From: Methanomassiliicoccaceae archaeon
Lineage (GTDB): Archaea; Thermoplasmatota; Thermoplasmata; Methanomassiliicoccales; Methanomethylophilaceae
Direction: 5' to 3'
Length of the DNA: 64,000 bases
Assembly: GCA_003550345.1 (NCBI GenBank)
Contig: PUJZ01000026.1
Location: 1-64,000 of the forward strand
Below, one piece after another: positions 18,261 to 27,550 of this stretch. Position numbers and translations under genes: made by a program. A model generated the notes under the pieces. It did no database searches. It worked only from the letters and a program-made list of their open reading frames with translations, and was not told the origin of the DNA. Position 1 is the stretch's first letter. The number at the start of each line of letters is the position of its first letter.

Positions 18261-18799
18261 CGCGACACGAAGAGCCGGTACTTCTGGCCGGGGTCGGAGA
18301 GCTCGGACTCTATGCGCTTGGCGACGAGCTTGTCCGGATGCTTGACCGAGGGGACCCTGGTGACCAGGTCGTTGAAGTCCTTGAAGGGGCCCTTCTTGCG
18401 CTCCTCCACCACCGCCCACATGGTCTTCTTGCCCAGTCCAGGCAGCTCCTCCAGCATGTGCTTCTTGGTGCTTATGCTCTGAGCCTCGCTGAAGAAGCGG
18501 ACGAAGCGCTCCTCATTGTCGCGGACTATGTCCAGGATAATGTACTCCATCTCGGCTTGGGCGGCGTGCGTCAGCTCATCGTAGCGGACCCGCCGCTTGA
18601 CGTGGCTGATCTTGTCCCTCTTGTCGGCGTCCTTGCCTATGTATACCCGCTCGCCGATGTTGATGATCGCCTTCTCAATCGGTACGAGCTCGAAGATCTT
18701 GAACTCCGACTCGCCGAGGGCGTAGCATAGGGGCTCGCGCTTGAAGCCTCCAGGCAGACCTTGGGCTAAATAATCAAGAATGTAAGCATAGTCTTCCAA
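18257..18799 (-). CDS. DUF655 family protein (HhH-containing)
   Basis: MEDYAYILDYLAQG...LEELPGLGKKTMWAVVEERKKGPFKDFNDLVTRV; start codon TTG. Confidence 0.9.
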   Translation of the reverse strand: MEDYAYILDYLAQGLPGGFKREPLCYALGESEFKIFELVPIEKAIINIGERVYIGKDADKRDKISHVKRRVRYDELTHAAQAEMEYIILDIVRDNEERFVRFFSEAQSISTKKHMLEELPGLGKKTMWAVVEERKKGPFKDFNDLVTRVPSVKHPDKLVAKRIESELSDPGQKYRLFVSR

Positions 18800-18820
18800 A
18801 GGATCAACCCCGTACCAGCT

Positions 18821-19141
18821 CTAGAGGTACTTGACGACTATATCAATTATCTGGTCGATGTGGCCCTTCTCCAGGACCATCCTCTCCTTGGCGAATATGG
18901 CGCGGACGTCCTCGGGGTGCTGGGGCAGCACATCGGCGATCTTGGTGGCGACGAAGTCGTTGACGAAGTCGAGGGCGGCCAACTCATCGATCAGGGCCTT
19001 GATGTCGCTGAACGGCAGCTGCGCCACCTTGGAAGCATGGTCGAGGGCCGCCTTCTGGTCCGGGCCGAGGTCGCGGATCTCAGCCTCCTTCTCCAGCATC
19101 TCCTTGGCCTCGGCGAGGCTGACGTAACGGCCTTCTGTCAT
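18821..19141 (-). CDS. rpoF: DNA-directed RNA polymerase subunit F (Rpb4-like)
   Basis: MTEGRYVSLAEAKEMLEKEAEIRDLGPDQKAALDHASKVAQL...; position between L21e and DUF655; TAG stop. Confidence 0.9.
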   Translation of the reverse strand: MTEGRYVSLAEAKEMLEKEAEIRDLGPDQKAALDHASKVAQLPFSDIKALIDELAALDFVNDFVATKIADVLPQHPEDVRAIFAKERMVLEKGHIDQIIDIVVKYL

Positions 19142-19152
19142 CAGTTCCACCT

Positions 19153-19446
19153 CTACTTCACCTTGGTCAGGTGCTCAGGCCTGGCGACGACGGTCTTCAT
19201 CTTGTTTCCCGCCTTGACGTCCACTACCACCGCCTTGCCCTGGCGGCCGGTAACGGTGCCGGTGAGGCCCTGGAAGCGGGAGAAGGGCATACCCTTGTGC
19301 ACCCCGGGGTCGATGACTATGTTGACCTTCTCTCCCGCCGCGAAGTCCTGGAACTCCCTGGTTATGGGGGACATTCCGCGGTCCCTGGGGCTCTTCCTCA
19401 TCATGTAGCGGGTCTTCTTCCTAGTCCCTCTGGATGCCTGAACCAT
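19153..19446 (-). CDS. rpl21e: 50S ribosomal protein L21e
   Basis: MVQASRGTRKKTRYMMRKSPRDRGMSPITREFQDFAAGEKVNIVIDPGVHKGMPFSRFQGLTGTV. Confidence 0.96.
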   Translation of the reverse strand: MVQASRGTRKKTRYMMRKSPRDRGMSPITREFQDFAAGEKVNIVIDPGVHKGMPFSRFQGLTGTVTGRQGKAVVVDVKAGNKMKTVVARPEHLTKVK

Positions 19447-19459
19447 TTGTATTCCTCGG

Positions 19460-20668
19460 TTATCGGTCGTTGATGGCAATCACGTCCAAGGTCTCCACCG
19501 TGCACGGGAGTCCCAGCGCCTCGGAGAGGCTGGGCGTCGTCCTGCCCCCGTCGCCGGAGACGAACTCCTTCACATAGGTGCCGGATTCGGTCTCCAGGAG
19601 GAGCACGAAGGCGTCCTCCTCGACATCCTCCACTTCCATGGAGGCGATCTCCCGGCGGCGCACCATGTCAGCGCGGCGGTGGGAGACGCGGGACGGAGTC
19701 CTCTGGTCGATATGGAGTTTGGTGAATGATTTCGCTACCTCATTAACTCTTTCTTTATTAACTTTACCTTCAACGAGGACCTTGGCCCTGTAGGTCTTGG
19801 ACGGTGTGGCTGCCTTGATCTCCGCCACCTCCGAGCGCTCGGCGATCCGCAGTTCCCGCACCTGCGCGAGCTCGGAGCGGTTGATCTCCATCTCCAGGGC
19901 GTCCAGGTCCACGTCGCGGCGGCGCGGCTGACGGAGCTCGATGACGAAAGGCCTCCCATCACCGAGCATCAGCGCGTCCACGTCCTCCCTGCCCATGCCA
20001 TGGAAGAAGTGCTCCTTGCCGTCGACGGCCGCCAGCGCCGGGCCGCCGATCTCCTCCTGCACCGAGCTAGGGTACATCTTGCCGGTCCGGCCGCAACGGT
20101 CGCAGCCCTTGCCGCGGCAAGCGCGGCAGGGCCAGACGGTCTGAGGTATCTCGCGGGACAGCTTGAGGTAGCGGCCGGCGATGAAGACCGGCGCGACATC
20201 AAGCTCCACCGAGGCGAAGCGGGTGTCAACCACCGCCACCACCTCCGGGCTCTTGAACTCCACCGCGCGGTCGATGAGCGGCAGCGCCGCCTTGCCGATC
20301 TCACGGTTGAGCTCGGACTTGATGGGCTCGGCCAAGGAATCGCCGGTCTCCTTCCAGAGGTCCCTCTCCCTCTCCACGATGTCGGGGTCGACGCGGCAGC
20401 CGACGAGGAAATTACCGCTCTCCACCGAGAGCACCGCCTCCGCCACGGCATTGGCGAAACGCTGCACGTGGCGGAAGACGTCGCCGCAGAGGGAGCAGGG
20501 CGATGCCAGCTCCAGGCCGAGGCGGTCAGCGAGCTCCAGTCCGCGCTCCTCGTTGCTCATGCCGCTGCCGGCCTTGGCCGCAGTGCGCCCCAGGCAATGG
20601 GCGCATAGCCCCCTCTCCGCGGCCGTGGCGGCCGCCTCCTCAACTGTGTGATCGATCCAATCATTCAT
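19460..20668 (-). CDS. pus10: tRNA pseudouridine synthase Pus10
   Basis: CAHCLGR...CSLCGDVF zinc motif; EDVDALMLGDGRPFVIELRQPRRR; GTYVKEFVSGDGGRTTPSLSEALG. Confidence 0.94.
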   Translation of the reverse strand: MNDWIDHTVEEAAATAAERGLCAHCLGRTAAKAGSGMSNEERGLELADRLGLELASPCSLCGDVFRHVQRFANAVAEAVLSVESGNFLVGCRVDPDIVERERDLWKETGDSLAEPIKSELNREIGKAALPLIDRAVEFKSPEVVAVVDTRFASVELDVAPVFIAGRYLKLSREIPQTVWPCRACRGKGCDRCGRTGKMYPSSVQEEIGGPALAAVDGKEHFFHGMGREDVDALMLGDGRPFVIELRQPRRRDVDLDALEMEINRSELAQVRELRIAERSEVAEIKAATPSKTYRAKVLVEGKVNKERVNEVAKSFTKLHIDQRTPSRVSHRRADMVRRREIASMEVEDVEEDAFVLLLETESGTYVKEFVSGDGGRTTPSLSEALGLPCTVETLDVIAINDR

Positions 20669-20677
20669 GGACAGCCC

Positions 20678-21220
20678 TCAGATCTCGAACCCCATCTCGG
20701 CGATCCGCAGCCGGGGCCGCTGCCTCTCCAGGTAGCGGTACACCGTGGAGTGCTCGCTGCCGCGCAGCAGCATCTCCACCGCGTGCTTGGCGACCGGCAT
20801 GGTGACCGAGTCGCCTATCAGGCTCACGGTGTTGCCGTAGATCGACACGCTGGCGCCGGTGAGGTCCTCGATCAGGGAGCGGGTCTTTCCCTCGGTGCCG
20901 ATCAGCCTCGCCCTAACCCTTGAGACCTGGTTCCCCTTGCGGCCGGCGAACTCCTTGATGTCGAAGACCTCAAGGTACTCATCGTCCTGGAAGAGCCTCA
21001 TCGCCCTTTCGGGGGAGAAGCCGCGCCCGATGGCGCGGATGACATCGACCATCTTCAGCGCCATCAACGGGTCAGACTCGTCGTCCTCATGGACGGTGAC
21101 CTCGCCCTCGCTGTCGACATGGATGCGTATCCCTGATATGGACTGCAGCTCATGGCGGGTCTTGCCCTCGCTGCCGATTATGACCCCCACCCTCTCGCGG
21201 GGGACCCTTACTATCTTCAT
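20678..21220 (-). CDS. KH-domain rRNA-processing protein (Pno1/Dim2-like)
   Basis: Two KH domains (VGVIIGSEGKTRHELQSISG; RARLIGTEGKTRSLIEDLTG). Confidence 0.92.
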   Translation of the reverse strand: MKIVRVPRERVGVIIGSEGKTRHELQSISGIRIHVDSEGEVTVHEDDESDPLMALKMVDVIRAIGRGFSPERAMRLFQDDEYLEVFDIKEFAGRKGNQVSRVRARLIGTEGKTRSLIEDLTGASVSIYGNTVSLIGDSVTMPVAKHAVEMLLRGSEHSTVYRYLERQRPRLRIAEMGFEI

Positions 21221-21996
21221 CGCTCTTCCTCCGTCATGCTCTCAAGCATCTCCTTGTCGTCCTCCACCTCCGCCCCGCGGTGGCGGAAGAAGCGGTTGAC
21301 GTTGACTATGTCCCGCTCCAGTATCTCCCTGGCGTTATAGTGGTCGGCGGTCATCGCCTGCCCGCAGTCGATCACCACCGCCTCCCCCTCGTGGTACAGT
21401 ATGTTGTACTCCGAGAGGTCGCCGTGGACCAGGCGCGCTTTGCGGTAACCGTCCCTGAGGAAGGCGGACACCTCTTGATAGGTCTTTTGCACATCCTCGA
21501 TGTCGGCGTCCTTCAGCTTCGGGGCCGATACGCCGTCCTCGCCGATGAACTCCATCACCAGGCAGTTCTTGTCATGGGCCAGCGGCTCAGGGACCCTGAG
21601 GCCGGCGTCCCGGTAGCGCTGCAGGTTGCGGTACTCCTTCCCCGTCCATGCGTATATCGTCTTGCGGCGGCTCCCGCTGATGCCCCGGAAGCGCGGGTCG
21701 CCCTCTATGTACTTTGCGATGCGCTTGAAGGTGGAGTTGCTGGTGCGGAATATCTTCAGGGCCAGGTCGCCGCCCTCCGGGTCGATCGCCAGGAAGACGT
21801 TCCCCTCCTTGCCTGTGGATATCGGGTACTCCACGGTGTCGATGAGCTCAGCGGTCATCAGTCCGTAGATGACCAGCAGCGTCTGCCGGTCGAAGACCTC
21901 GTCGATGACCTTGCGCTCCTCACCGGTGCGGCTGCTCCCGCGCAGAGCGTCGACCTTCCTCTCCAATAGGGAATAGACGTCCTTCTGGGGCATCAC
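21217..21996 (-). CDS. rio1: Rio1-type serine/threonine protein kinase
   Basis: ISTGKEGNVFLAID, VHGDLSEYNILYHEGEAVVIDCGQAM. Confidence 0.95.
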   Translation of the reverse strand: MMPQKDVYSLLERKVDALRGSSRTGEERKVIDEVFDRQTLLVIYGLMTAELIDTVEYPISTGKEGNVFLAIDPEGGDLALKIFRTSNSTFKRIAKYIEGDPRFRGISGSRRKTIYAWTGKEYRNLQRYRDAGLRVPEPLAHDKNCLVMEFIGEDGVSAPKLKDADIEDVQKTYQEVSAFLRDGYRKARLVHGDLSEYNILYHEGEAVVIDCGQAMTADHYNAREILERDIVNVNRFFRHRGAEVEDDKEMLESMTEEER

Positions 21997-22005
21997 GTCC
22001 TCCGT

Positions 22006-22362
22006 TCAGAAGACGTCCAGGCTCTTCGGTATCTTGTTCCTCCGGCTGAGGTTGCTGGCCTGGGTCTTGGTGTAGCGGAACTTGATGTCGCATTTGTCAG
22101 GCTGGAAGTCCCATACCTTGACGATAAGGAGGTCGCCCTCACGGATCCACATCCGCTTGCGTATCTTGCCGGGGATCCTCCCCATGCGGGACACCCCGTC
22201 CTCGCACATCACCTTGATGCGGGAGGCCCCCATCAACTGGTCTGCCACGCCGAACATCTCCGACTCCTTGATATTGGGCAACCTTACGCGTGAGAAGTCC
22301 TCCTCGGTGTTCTGCTGGTCTACTGTCAATTCAGTCCTCCGGTGTGTTTTGGATACAATCAT
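22006..22362 (-). CDS. Translation initiation factor aIF-1A
   Basis: VRLPNIKESEMFGVADQLMGASRIKVMCEDGVSRMGRIPGKIRKRMWIREGDLLIVKVWDFQPDKCDIKFRYTKTQ. Confidence 0.95.
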   Translation of the reverse strand: MIVSKTHRRTELTVDQQNTEEDFSRVRLPNIKESEMFGVADQLMGASRIKVMCEDGVSRMGRIPGKIRKRMWIREGDLLIVKVWDFQPDKCDIKFRYTKTQASNLSRRNKIPKSLDVF

Positions 22363-22441
22363 CGTGTATAAAAGGGTTGGCTGTCCTCATCCGCTGCCGG
22401 AGGCCGAATAAACGTATATAGGCGCAAGGCGTCACCGCATT

Positions 22442-23545
22442 GTGTACCAGTCTGCCAGGACCTCTCTGCACGGGCGGCACGTGGCCGCCGGGGCCCGCAT
22501 GGCGCCGTTCGCCGGATGGGAGATGCCCATGCTTTACTCGGGCATCGTGGAGGAGCACCGCCATGTGCGGTCCTCAGCAGGCCTGTTCGACGTTTCGCAC
22601 ATGGGGAACCTGCTGGTGCGCGGCGACGGCGCTTCCGAGATGCTGCAGAGGACGCTGAGCAACGACATAGCCCTGGCCACGGAGGGGAAGGCGATCTACT
22701 CCCACATCCTCGATGAGGAGGGGAGGATCATCGACGACACCATCGTCTACAACCTCGGACAGGGCTATCTGCTGATGCCCAACGCCGCCGCCAAGGACAG
22801 GGTGCTGCATTGGATGCGGGCACATGCCGATGACGCCGAGCTTCTCGACCTCTCATCGGGCCTGGCCTGCCTGGCCCTGCAGGGCCCTCGGGCGGAGGAG
22901 GTGCTGCGGCCGCTCATGGACCTATCGGCGCTGAAGAGGTTCCGCATCACCCGGGCATCCCTCGGCCTGGAGCCCGCCCCTCTGCCGGAGGCGATCGGCC
23001 ATCAAGGACAAGGCCTGCAATGCCTGGTATCGCGCACGGGCTACACCGGGGAGGACGGCTTCGAGATTATCCTCCCCTGGGAGAGCGCTCCGGCGCTCTG
23101 GGACGAGCTCATCTCCGACGACAGGGTGCTTCCAGCGGGCCTGGGGGCGAGGGACACTCTGAGGCTGGAGAAGGGGATGCTGCTCTCGGGCACAGACTTC
23201 GACGGCAGCCAGACGCCGCTGCAGACCGGGCCGCCCTGGGTGGTGAAGTTCAACCGTCAGTTCATCGGACGCGAGGCGTTGGAGAGGCAATATCGCGAAG
23301 GCGGCTACCAAGTGCTGACGGGCCTGGTGATGGAAGGGAGGGGGGTGCCCCGGAACGGTTATCCTGTGCTCCACCGCGGCGAGGAGGCGGGAACGGTAAC
23401 CTCCGGGACCATGTCGCCCATGCTGGAGAAGGGGATCGCATTGGCTTATCTGTCTCCCGGTCTGACCGAAGAAGGGACCTCGGTGGAGGTCTCGATACGC
23501 GGGCGCGGCCATGCTGCGCGTGTCAAGAGGCCGCCCTTCGTCTGA
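22442..23545 (+). CDS. gcvT: Aminomethyltransferase (glycine cleavage T protein)
   Basis: MAPFAGWEMPMLYSGIVEEHRHVRSSAGLFDVSHMG; SRTGYTGEDGFEI; GLGARDTLRLEKGMLLSG; GTG start. Confidence 0.94.
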   Translation: MYQSARTSLHGRHVAAGARMAPFAGWEMPMLYSGIVEEHRHVRSSAGLFDVSHMGNLLVRGDGASEMLQRTLSNDIALATEGKAIYSHILDEEGRIIDDTIVYNLGQGYLLMPNAAAKDRVLHWMRAHADDAELLDLSSGLACLALQGPRAEEVLRPLMDLSALKRFRITRASLGLEPAPLPEAIGHQGQGLQCLVSRTGYTGEDGFEIILPWESAPALWDELISDDRVLPAGLGARDTLRLEKGMLLSGTDFDGSQTPLQTGPPWVVKFNRQFIGREALERQYREGGYQVLTGLVMEGRGVPRNGYPVLHRGEEAGTVTSGTMSPMLEKGIALAYLSPGLTEEGTSVEVSIRGRGHAARVKRPPFV

Positions 23546-23551
23546 AATCTG

Positions 23552-23566
23552 GAAAACTTTTTAAAC
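23552..23566 (+). promoter_or_regulatory. TATA/BRE-like promoter of tRNA-Glu
   Basis: gaaaactttttaaac about 25-30 nt upstream of the tRNA 5' end. Confidence 0.55.
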
Positions 23567-23589
23567 GGCATGCTTTATCAACCGGCTAC

Positions 23590-23667
23590 GCTCCTGTAGT
23601 GTAGTCCGGCCAATCATTCCGGCCTTTCGAGCCGAAGACCCGGGTTCGAATCCCGGCAGGAGCACCA
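23590..23667 (+). tRNA. tRNA-Glu (anticodon TTC), encoded CCA
   Basis: GCTCCTG...CAGGAGC acceptor, CCGGC-CTTTCGA-GCCGA anticodon arm, CCGGGTTCGAATCCCGG T-arm, ACCA end. Confidence 0.93.
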
Positions 23668-23802
23668 TCCATTCCTATCACGTGCAACGCACCAGAATCC
23701 TCAGAGATCCGATATGCCGAGGTTCGACAGGGATTGGAAAGGCATCCTGGGATCAACCGCTCATCGATTGCTTCCTGAATACCGAGGCTACGTCCCAGGG
23801 CT

Positions 23803-25194
23803 TCACCCCTTCATGCGGTAGCGACCCCTCGGGACGGATATCTGGAAGCAGGCCCCCTCCCCTGGCTCGCCCGTCTCCTTGATGCCCATGCCCGTCATAG
23901 AGAGTATCTCCCGCGACAGGAACAGCCCCATGCCGGTGTTCCTTCCGTAGCCCTTGTCGAAGATCCTCTCCTTCATGTCATGCGGTATGCCGACGCCGTC
24001 GTCCCGCCACTCGATGACCAGAGTTCTGCCCTTGCGACGGCAGCTCAGGCTGATAGAGCTTACCGTGCATCCGTGCTGCAGCGAGTTCTGCAGCAGGTTG
24101 TGGAAGACGCTGCCCAGCATCGGATCTGTGTAGATCTCCAATCCTTTGGCCTGATTGTTGAATGCTGCTTTTCCGAACTCGGATGCCGGAGGCAGGACGT
24201 CATCCAACAACTGCCATAAGGGGTCCTGGGAGCCGATCTGCTGATAGATGCTGGTGAATTCTATCTGACCGCTCATGCGCTCAGCGATTGCCAGCAACTT
24301 TTCGATGGTTGCGTCGTCGCGCAGCGATCGATCCTCGCGCATGAGGGACAGGTATCCGTACAAAGCCTGCAGCTGGTTCCTGAGATCGTGCCGGGTCATG
24401 CCAGTCAGAAGGTTCAGCTGGCGGTTGGCATGTCGCAAAGCCATCTCCGCCTTCTTTCTGTCGTCTATCCATCGTGATACCCCTACCACTCCGGCGAACT
24501 CTCCGTCATTGTCGAACAACGGACTGCCGGTGACAGAAAACCATTGCCATCCATTAATGCTGTGCCGTACCCTAAGCTCTATGCTTTCTAGTTCATCATC
24601 GCCGGCGGCGATGTTGCCAAAGGCCCTTTTGGTCCGTCCGCGGTCATGGCTGTGGATTAAGAAATCCAGACGCTGGCCGATCGGGTTTTCGTTCTCAGCT
24701 CCGAAAAACCTCCCGTAAGACGGCGAGATGTAAACGCAAGTCCATTGGGAATCGAGCATGAAGATGATGTCACGGGAATGGTCCAGGATCATGTGGTACA
24801 GCCTGTCGCTCTCTTCCAGTGTCTGCAGTCTTCCTCTAAGCGCAGTGACGTCCCTCTCAGTGCGCAGGAACGCCACGACATCGTCATCGTCGTCAAGCAG
24901 CGGGGTCACACGGACATCGAACCAGAGGCCGTCATCGGTCATCACCTCCGCACCCACGGCATCCCTGGAACTCAGCGCCCTGACGGCAAGGCAATCGGAA
25001 CAGGCCTCATCGTTCCCCTGATGAAACCTATGGCATTCGTGACTGAAATTCAGTTCATCAGGTTTATGGAAACGCTCGGCATTGCTGTAGAGAACGTTCA
25101 TATCCCTGTCCAGCACTGTGAGTCTTTCTTGCAGCTTCGGCAAAGCCTGAAGCAAGAACTCTATTCCGGCAGGCGTCCGACCATTCTCATCCAT
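23803..25194 (-). CDS. PAS-domain sensor histidine kinase
   Basis: PAS domains plus MTRHDLRNQL H-box-like, HNLLQNSLQH N-box, DDGVGIP, NTGMGLFLSREIL G-box. Confidence 0.92.
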   Translation of the reverse strand: MDENGRTPAGIEFLLQALPKLQERLTVLDRDMNVLYSNAERFHKPDELNFSHECHRFHQGNDEACSDCLAVRALSSRDAVGAEVMTDDGLWFDVRVTPLLDDDDDVVAFLRTERDVTALRGRLQTLEESDRLYHMILDHSRDIIFMLDSQWTCVYISPSYGRFFGAENENPIGQRLDFLIHSHDRGRTKRAFGNIAAGDDELESIELRVRHSINGWQWFSVTGSPLFDNDGEFAGVVGVSRWIDDRKKAEMALRHANRQLNLLTGMTRHDLRNQLQALYGYLSLMREDRSLRDDATIEKLLAIAERMSGQIEFTSIYQQIGSQDPLWQLLDDVLPPASEFGKAAFNNQAKGLEIYTDPMLGSVFHNLLQNSLQHGCTVSSISLSCRRKGRTLVIEWRDDGVGIPHDMKERIFDKGYGRNTGMGLFLSREILSMTGMGIKETGEPGEGACFQISVPRGRYRMKG

Positions 25195-25335
25195 GACCGC
25201 TCCAGTTCACACGCGGACCACGTTGCTTGCAGGACACTCTTGGGCAGCCCCCTTAACCATACCTATCCCACGTGTGTCAATATATGTCATGCTATCATGC
25301 TGTAATAACAGTTTGCCCTCCGCAGCTGGCTGGTA

Positions 25336-26427
25336 TCATGCCGGTATGTCGGTCCTGTCGAATAAGGCGACAGCGCCGATCAGGAGCAAGGCCGCCAGGG
25401 CCAGAAGCAGGAAGAAGTCCCCTGCCACGAACACGTCATCCAACAGCACCGAGTTGTAGTCCCAGTAGGCGACGATGGTCAGAGAGTGCAGCCAGGAGAG
25501 GCCTTCCACCATATGGCCGGCAACATTGAAGACGTACTGCAGCAGCAGAACGCCGAAGGTCAGCGCCGCTCCTCCACGGGCGCTGCGCAGCAGCACCGCG
25601 AAGACGAAGGCGATGGCTATCACCGACATGAACAGAGGCCAGGCCCCCAGGAGCGACAGGGCGATCTGCTGAAGCCCCAGCACGTCCCCCTCGCCCACTT
25701 GGGCGACGGAAAGGGCCATCAATACGGCGCTGGCCATAAGCACCAGCAGGGTGCCGATGCTCAGGAAGACGAATTTCTCCAGCATATAGCGGCGACGCCG
25801 CAGCGGAGTGGAGAATACGATGTCCATCCTCCGGCCGTCGAAATCGGAGCCCACGCTTCGAGACGAGATGTAGGCCAGCCAGGTCCCCACCAGAAGGAAG
25901 AGCCATGAGTAGAACTCTATCGACATGAACCCGGCGATGTCATCCATGCGCAAGTCATCCCTGCCAGCGGTGAAGATCTGCAGGTAAGGGGTGGCCATGA
26001 GCTCCTCGATGGGGTCAACGAGCTCGGCGGTGGAGGCCATCCCCACCGGCACCACTGAAGCGTCCTGCATCACAGCGATCACCGCGAAGTATCGGTCCTC
26101 GTCATCATCATGGGGCAAGGTCACGTTCCTTTCGGAGCTGCTGGCTACCAGCTTGGCGGTGGCCATATGGGATGACTCGTCCTCGATGATCCGGTATTCG
26201 AGCACATCGTCGTGATCCTCGAAATCCCAACTCAGGATTATCTCCCCGTCCTTGGAGCTGAGCTCGACGAACTCCGCCTTCTCGAGTTCGTTGTCAGCGG
26301 CGAAGTCCTCCTGCACTATGGGGAAGAAATGGGGGACCCCTCCGGCGATCAGCATCACCACTGCCGTGAATACCAAGAGCCCTTTCCATCCCCTCCTGAG
26401 CTCCAGGATCATGCTGCTAACGCCCAT
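25336..26427 (-). CDS. ABC-2 type transporter permease
   Basis: About 6 TM segments; extracytoplasmic insert after TM1; IVFSTPLRRRRYMLEKFVFL motif; adjacent to ABC ATPase. Confidence 0.85.
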   Translation of the reverse strand: MGVSSMILELRRGWKGLLVFTAVVMLIAGGVPHFFPIVQEDFAADNELEKAEFVELSSKDGEIILSWDFEDHDDVLEYRIIEDESSHMATAKLVASSSERNVTLPHDDDEDRYFAVIAVMQDASVVPVGMASTAELVDPIEELMATPYLQIFTAGRDDLRMDDIAGFMSIEFYSWLFLLVGTWLAYISSRSVGSDFDGRRMDIVFSTPLRRRRYMLEKFVFLSIGTLLVLMASAVLMALSVAQVGEGDVLGLQQIALSLLGAWPLFMSVIAIAFVFAVLLRSARGGAALTFGVLLLQYVFNVAGHMVEGLSWLHSLTIVAYWDYNSVLLDDVFVAGDFFLLLALAALLLIGAVALFDRTDIPA

Positions 26428-26484
26428 GGCGGCCCACCTCCTCTTCGGCGCCATCCCTCAGCCTCCCCGTTTCGCTAATAGGGA

Positions 26485-27534
26485 TCATCCCGGTATGTCC
26501 CTCCTTTCAAAGACCAGCACCGCCGCGGCCAGCAGCAGAAGGGCGATAGCGGTCATGGCGAGGAAGTCGCCTACCGAATATGCCCTGTCCATAATGATGG
26601 CCTCAACGTCCCAATAGCCCAGGGCGCTGTATGCGCTCAGATGCTCCAGGCCCTCAGCCATCGATGCAACCATGTTTATGCCGAACATGAGCAGCACGAA
26701 GAAGAAGGCGACGCCGACGGCTGTCTTGGAATTCTGCAGATAGACCGCCGCCAACGCGGATACGGCCATGAACAGCAACGCCACCGGGAAGGCCAGCACA
26801 GCGGACATGAACAAGGGCGTTGCCATCCCCTCCCCCAGCTCGCCGATGGCTTCCATCGACGCCACCAGCACCGCTCCGGAGAGCACCAGCATCAGCGCCG
26901 TGTAGAGTGCGAGGAAGGCGAACTTCTCCAACAGGTATCGGCGCCGGGATATCGGCGTTGAGAGGACGATGTCCATCTTCCTCTCCTCGAAGTCCCTGGT
27001 CACCGTGCTAGCGGCCAGATAGCCGAGGAAGAGTACTATCAAGAGGGCCCAGAAAATGTCCCAGAGCATTACGATCATGCCCTCCGCGCTGCTCATGTCG
27101 ACGCCGAACATCTCCTCGTAGACCGTCACCCTCTCCACGCTGGAGGCCATGCCCACATACTGCTCCTCGGAGTCCGTCACCGCCAGGACGGCGAAGTACA
27201 TCTCCGGCACCTCGCCGTCCTCCTTGGCGAGATCGTACTCATGGCTCTCGTCAGCTATGCCCTCTATCCTCTCAGGCAGCAGCATATGCTGCGACGGATA
27301 GACCAGAACGGTGTAGTTGTCCGCCCCCTCCACGGGCTCCCACTGAAGATGGACCTTCACCGATCCGCCCATGTCCTCCAGTTCCAGGGAGATATTCTCC
27401 TCTCCCTCCAGCTCATCCTGCTGGAAGACCGTCCCCATTGACGGCCAGGCGAATACAAGCCCAGCCACCAGGAGGACGACCACGACCAGGAAGACGAGCA
27501 GGACCTTCCAATTCGCCCTGAGCTCCATCAGCAT
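26485..27534 (-). CDS. ABC-2 type transporter permease (paralog of the adjacent one)
   Basis: IVLSTPISRRRYLLEKFAFL motif shared with 25336-26427; same topology and insert. Confidence 0.87.
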   Translation of the reverse strand: MLMELRANWKVLLVFLVVVVLLVAGLVFAWPSMGTVFQQDELEGEENISLELEDMGGSVKVHLQWEPVEGADNYTVLVYPSQHMLLPERIEGIADESHEYDLAKEDGEVPEMYFAVLAVTDSEEQYVGMASSVERVTVYEEMFGVDMSSAEGMIVMLWDIFWALLIVLFLGYLAASTVTRDFEERKMDIVLSTPISRRRYLLEKFAFLALYTALMLVLSGAVLVASMEAIGELGEGMATPLFMSAVLAFPVALLFMAVSALAAVYLQNSKTAVGVAFFFVLLMFGINMVASMAEGLEHLSAYSALGYWDVEAIIMDRAYSVGDFLAMTAIALLLLAAAVLVFERRDIPG

Positions 27535-27550
27535 GGGTGCCAGGGCTATC

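Noticed and set aside
23590-23800. tRNA-Glu 3' end as an integration (att) site
   Set aside because: The following 135 bp lead directly into a normal kinase gene; no integrase or repeated tRNA 3' fragment was found.
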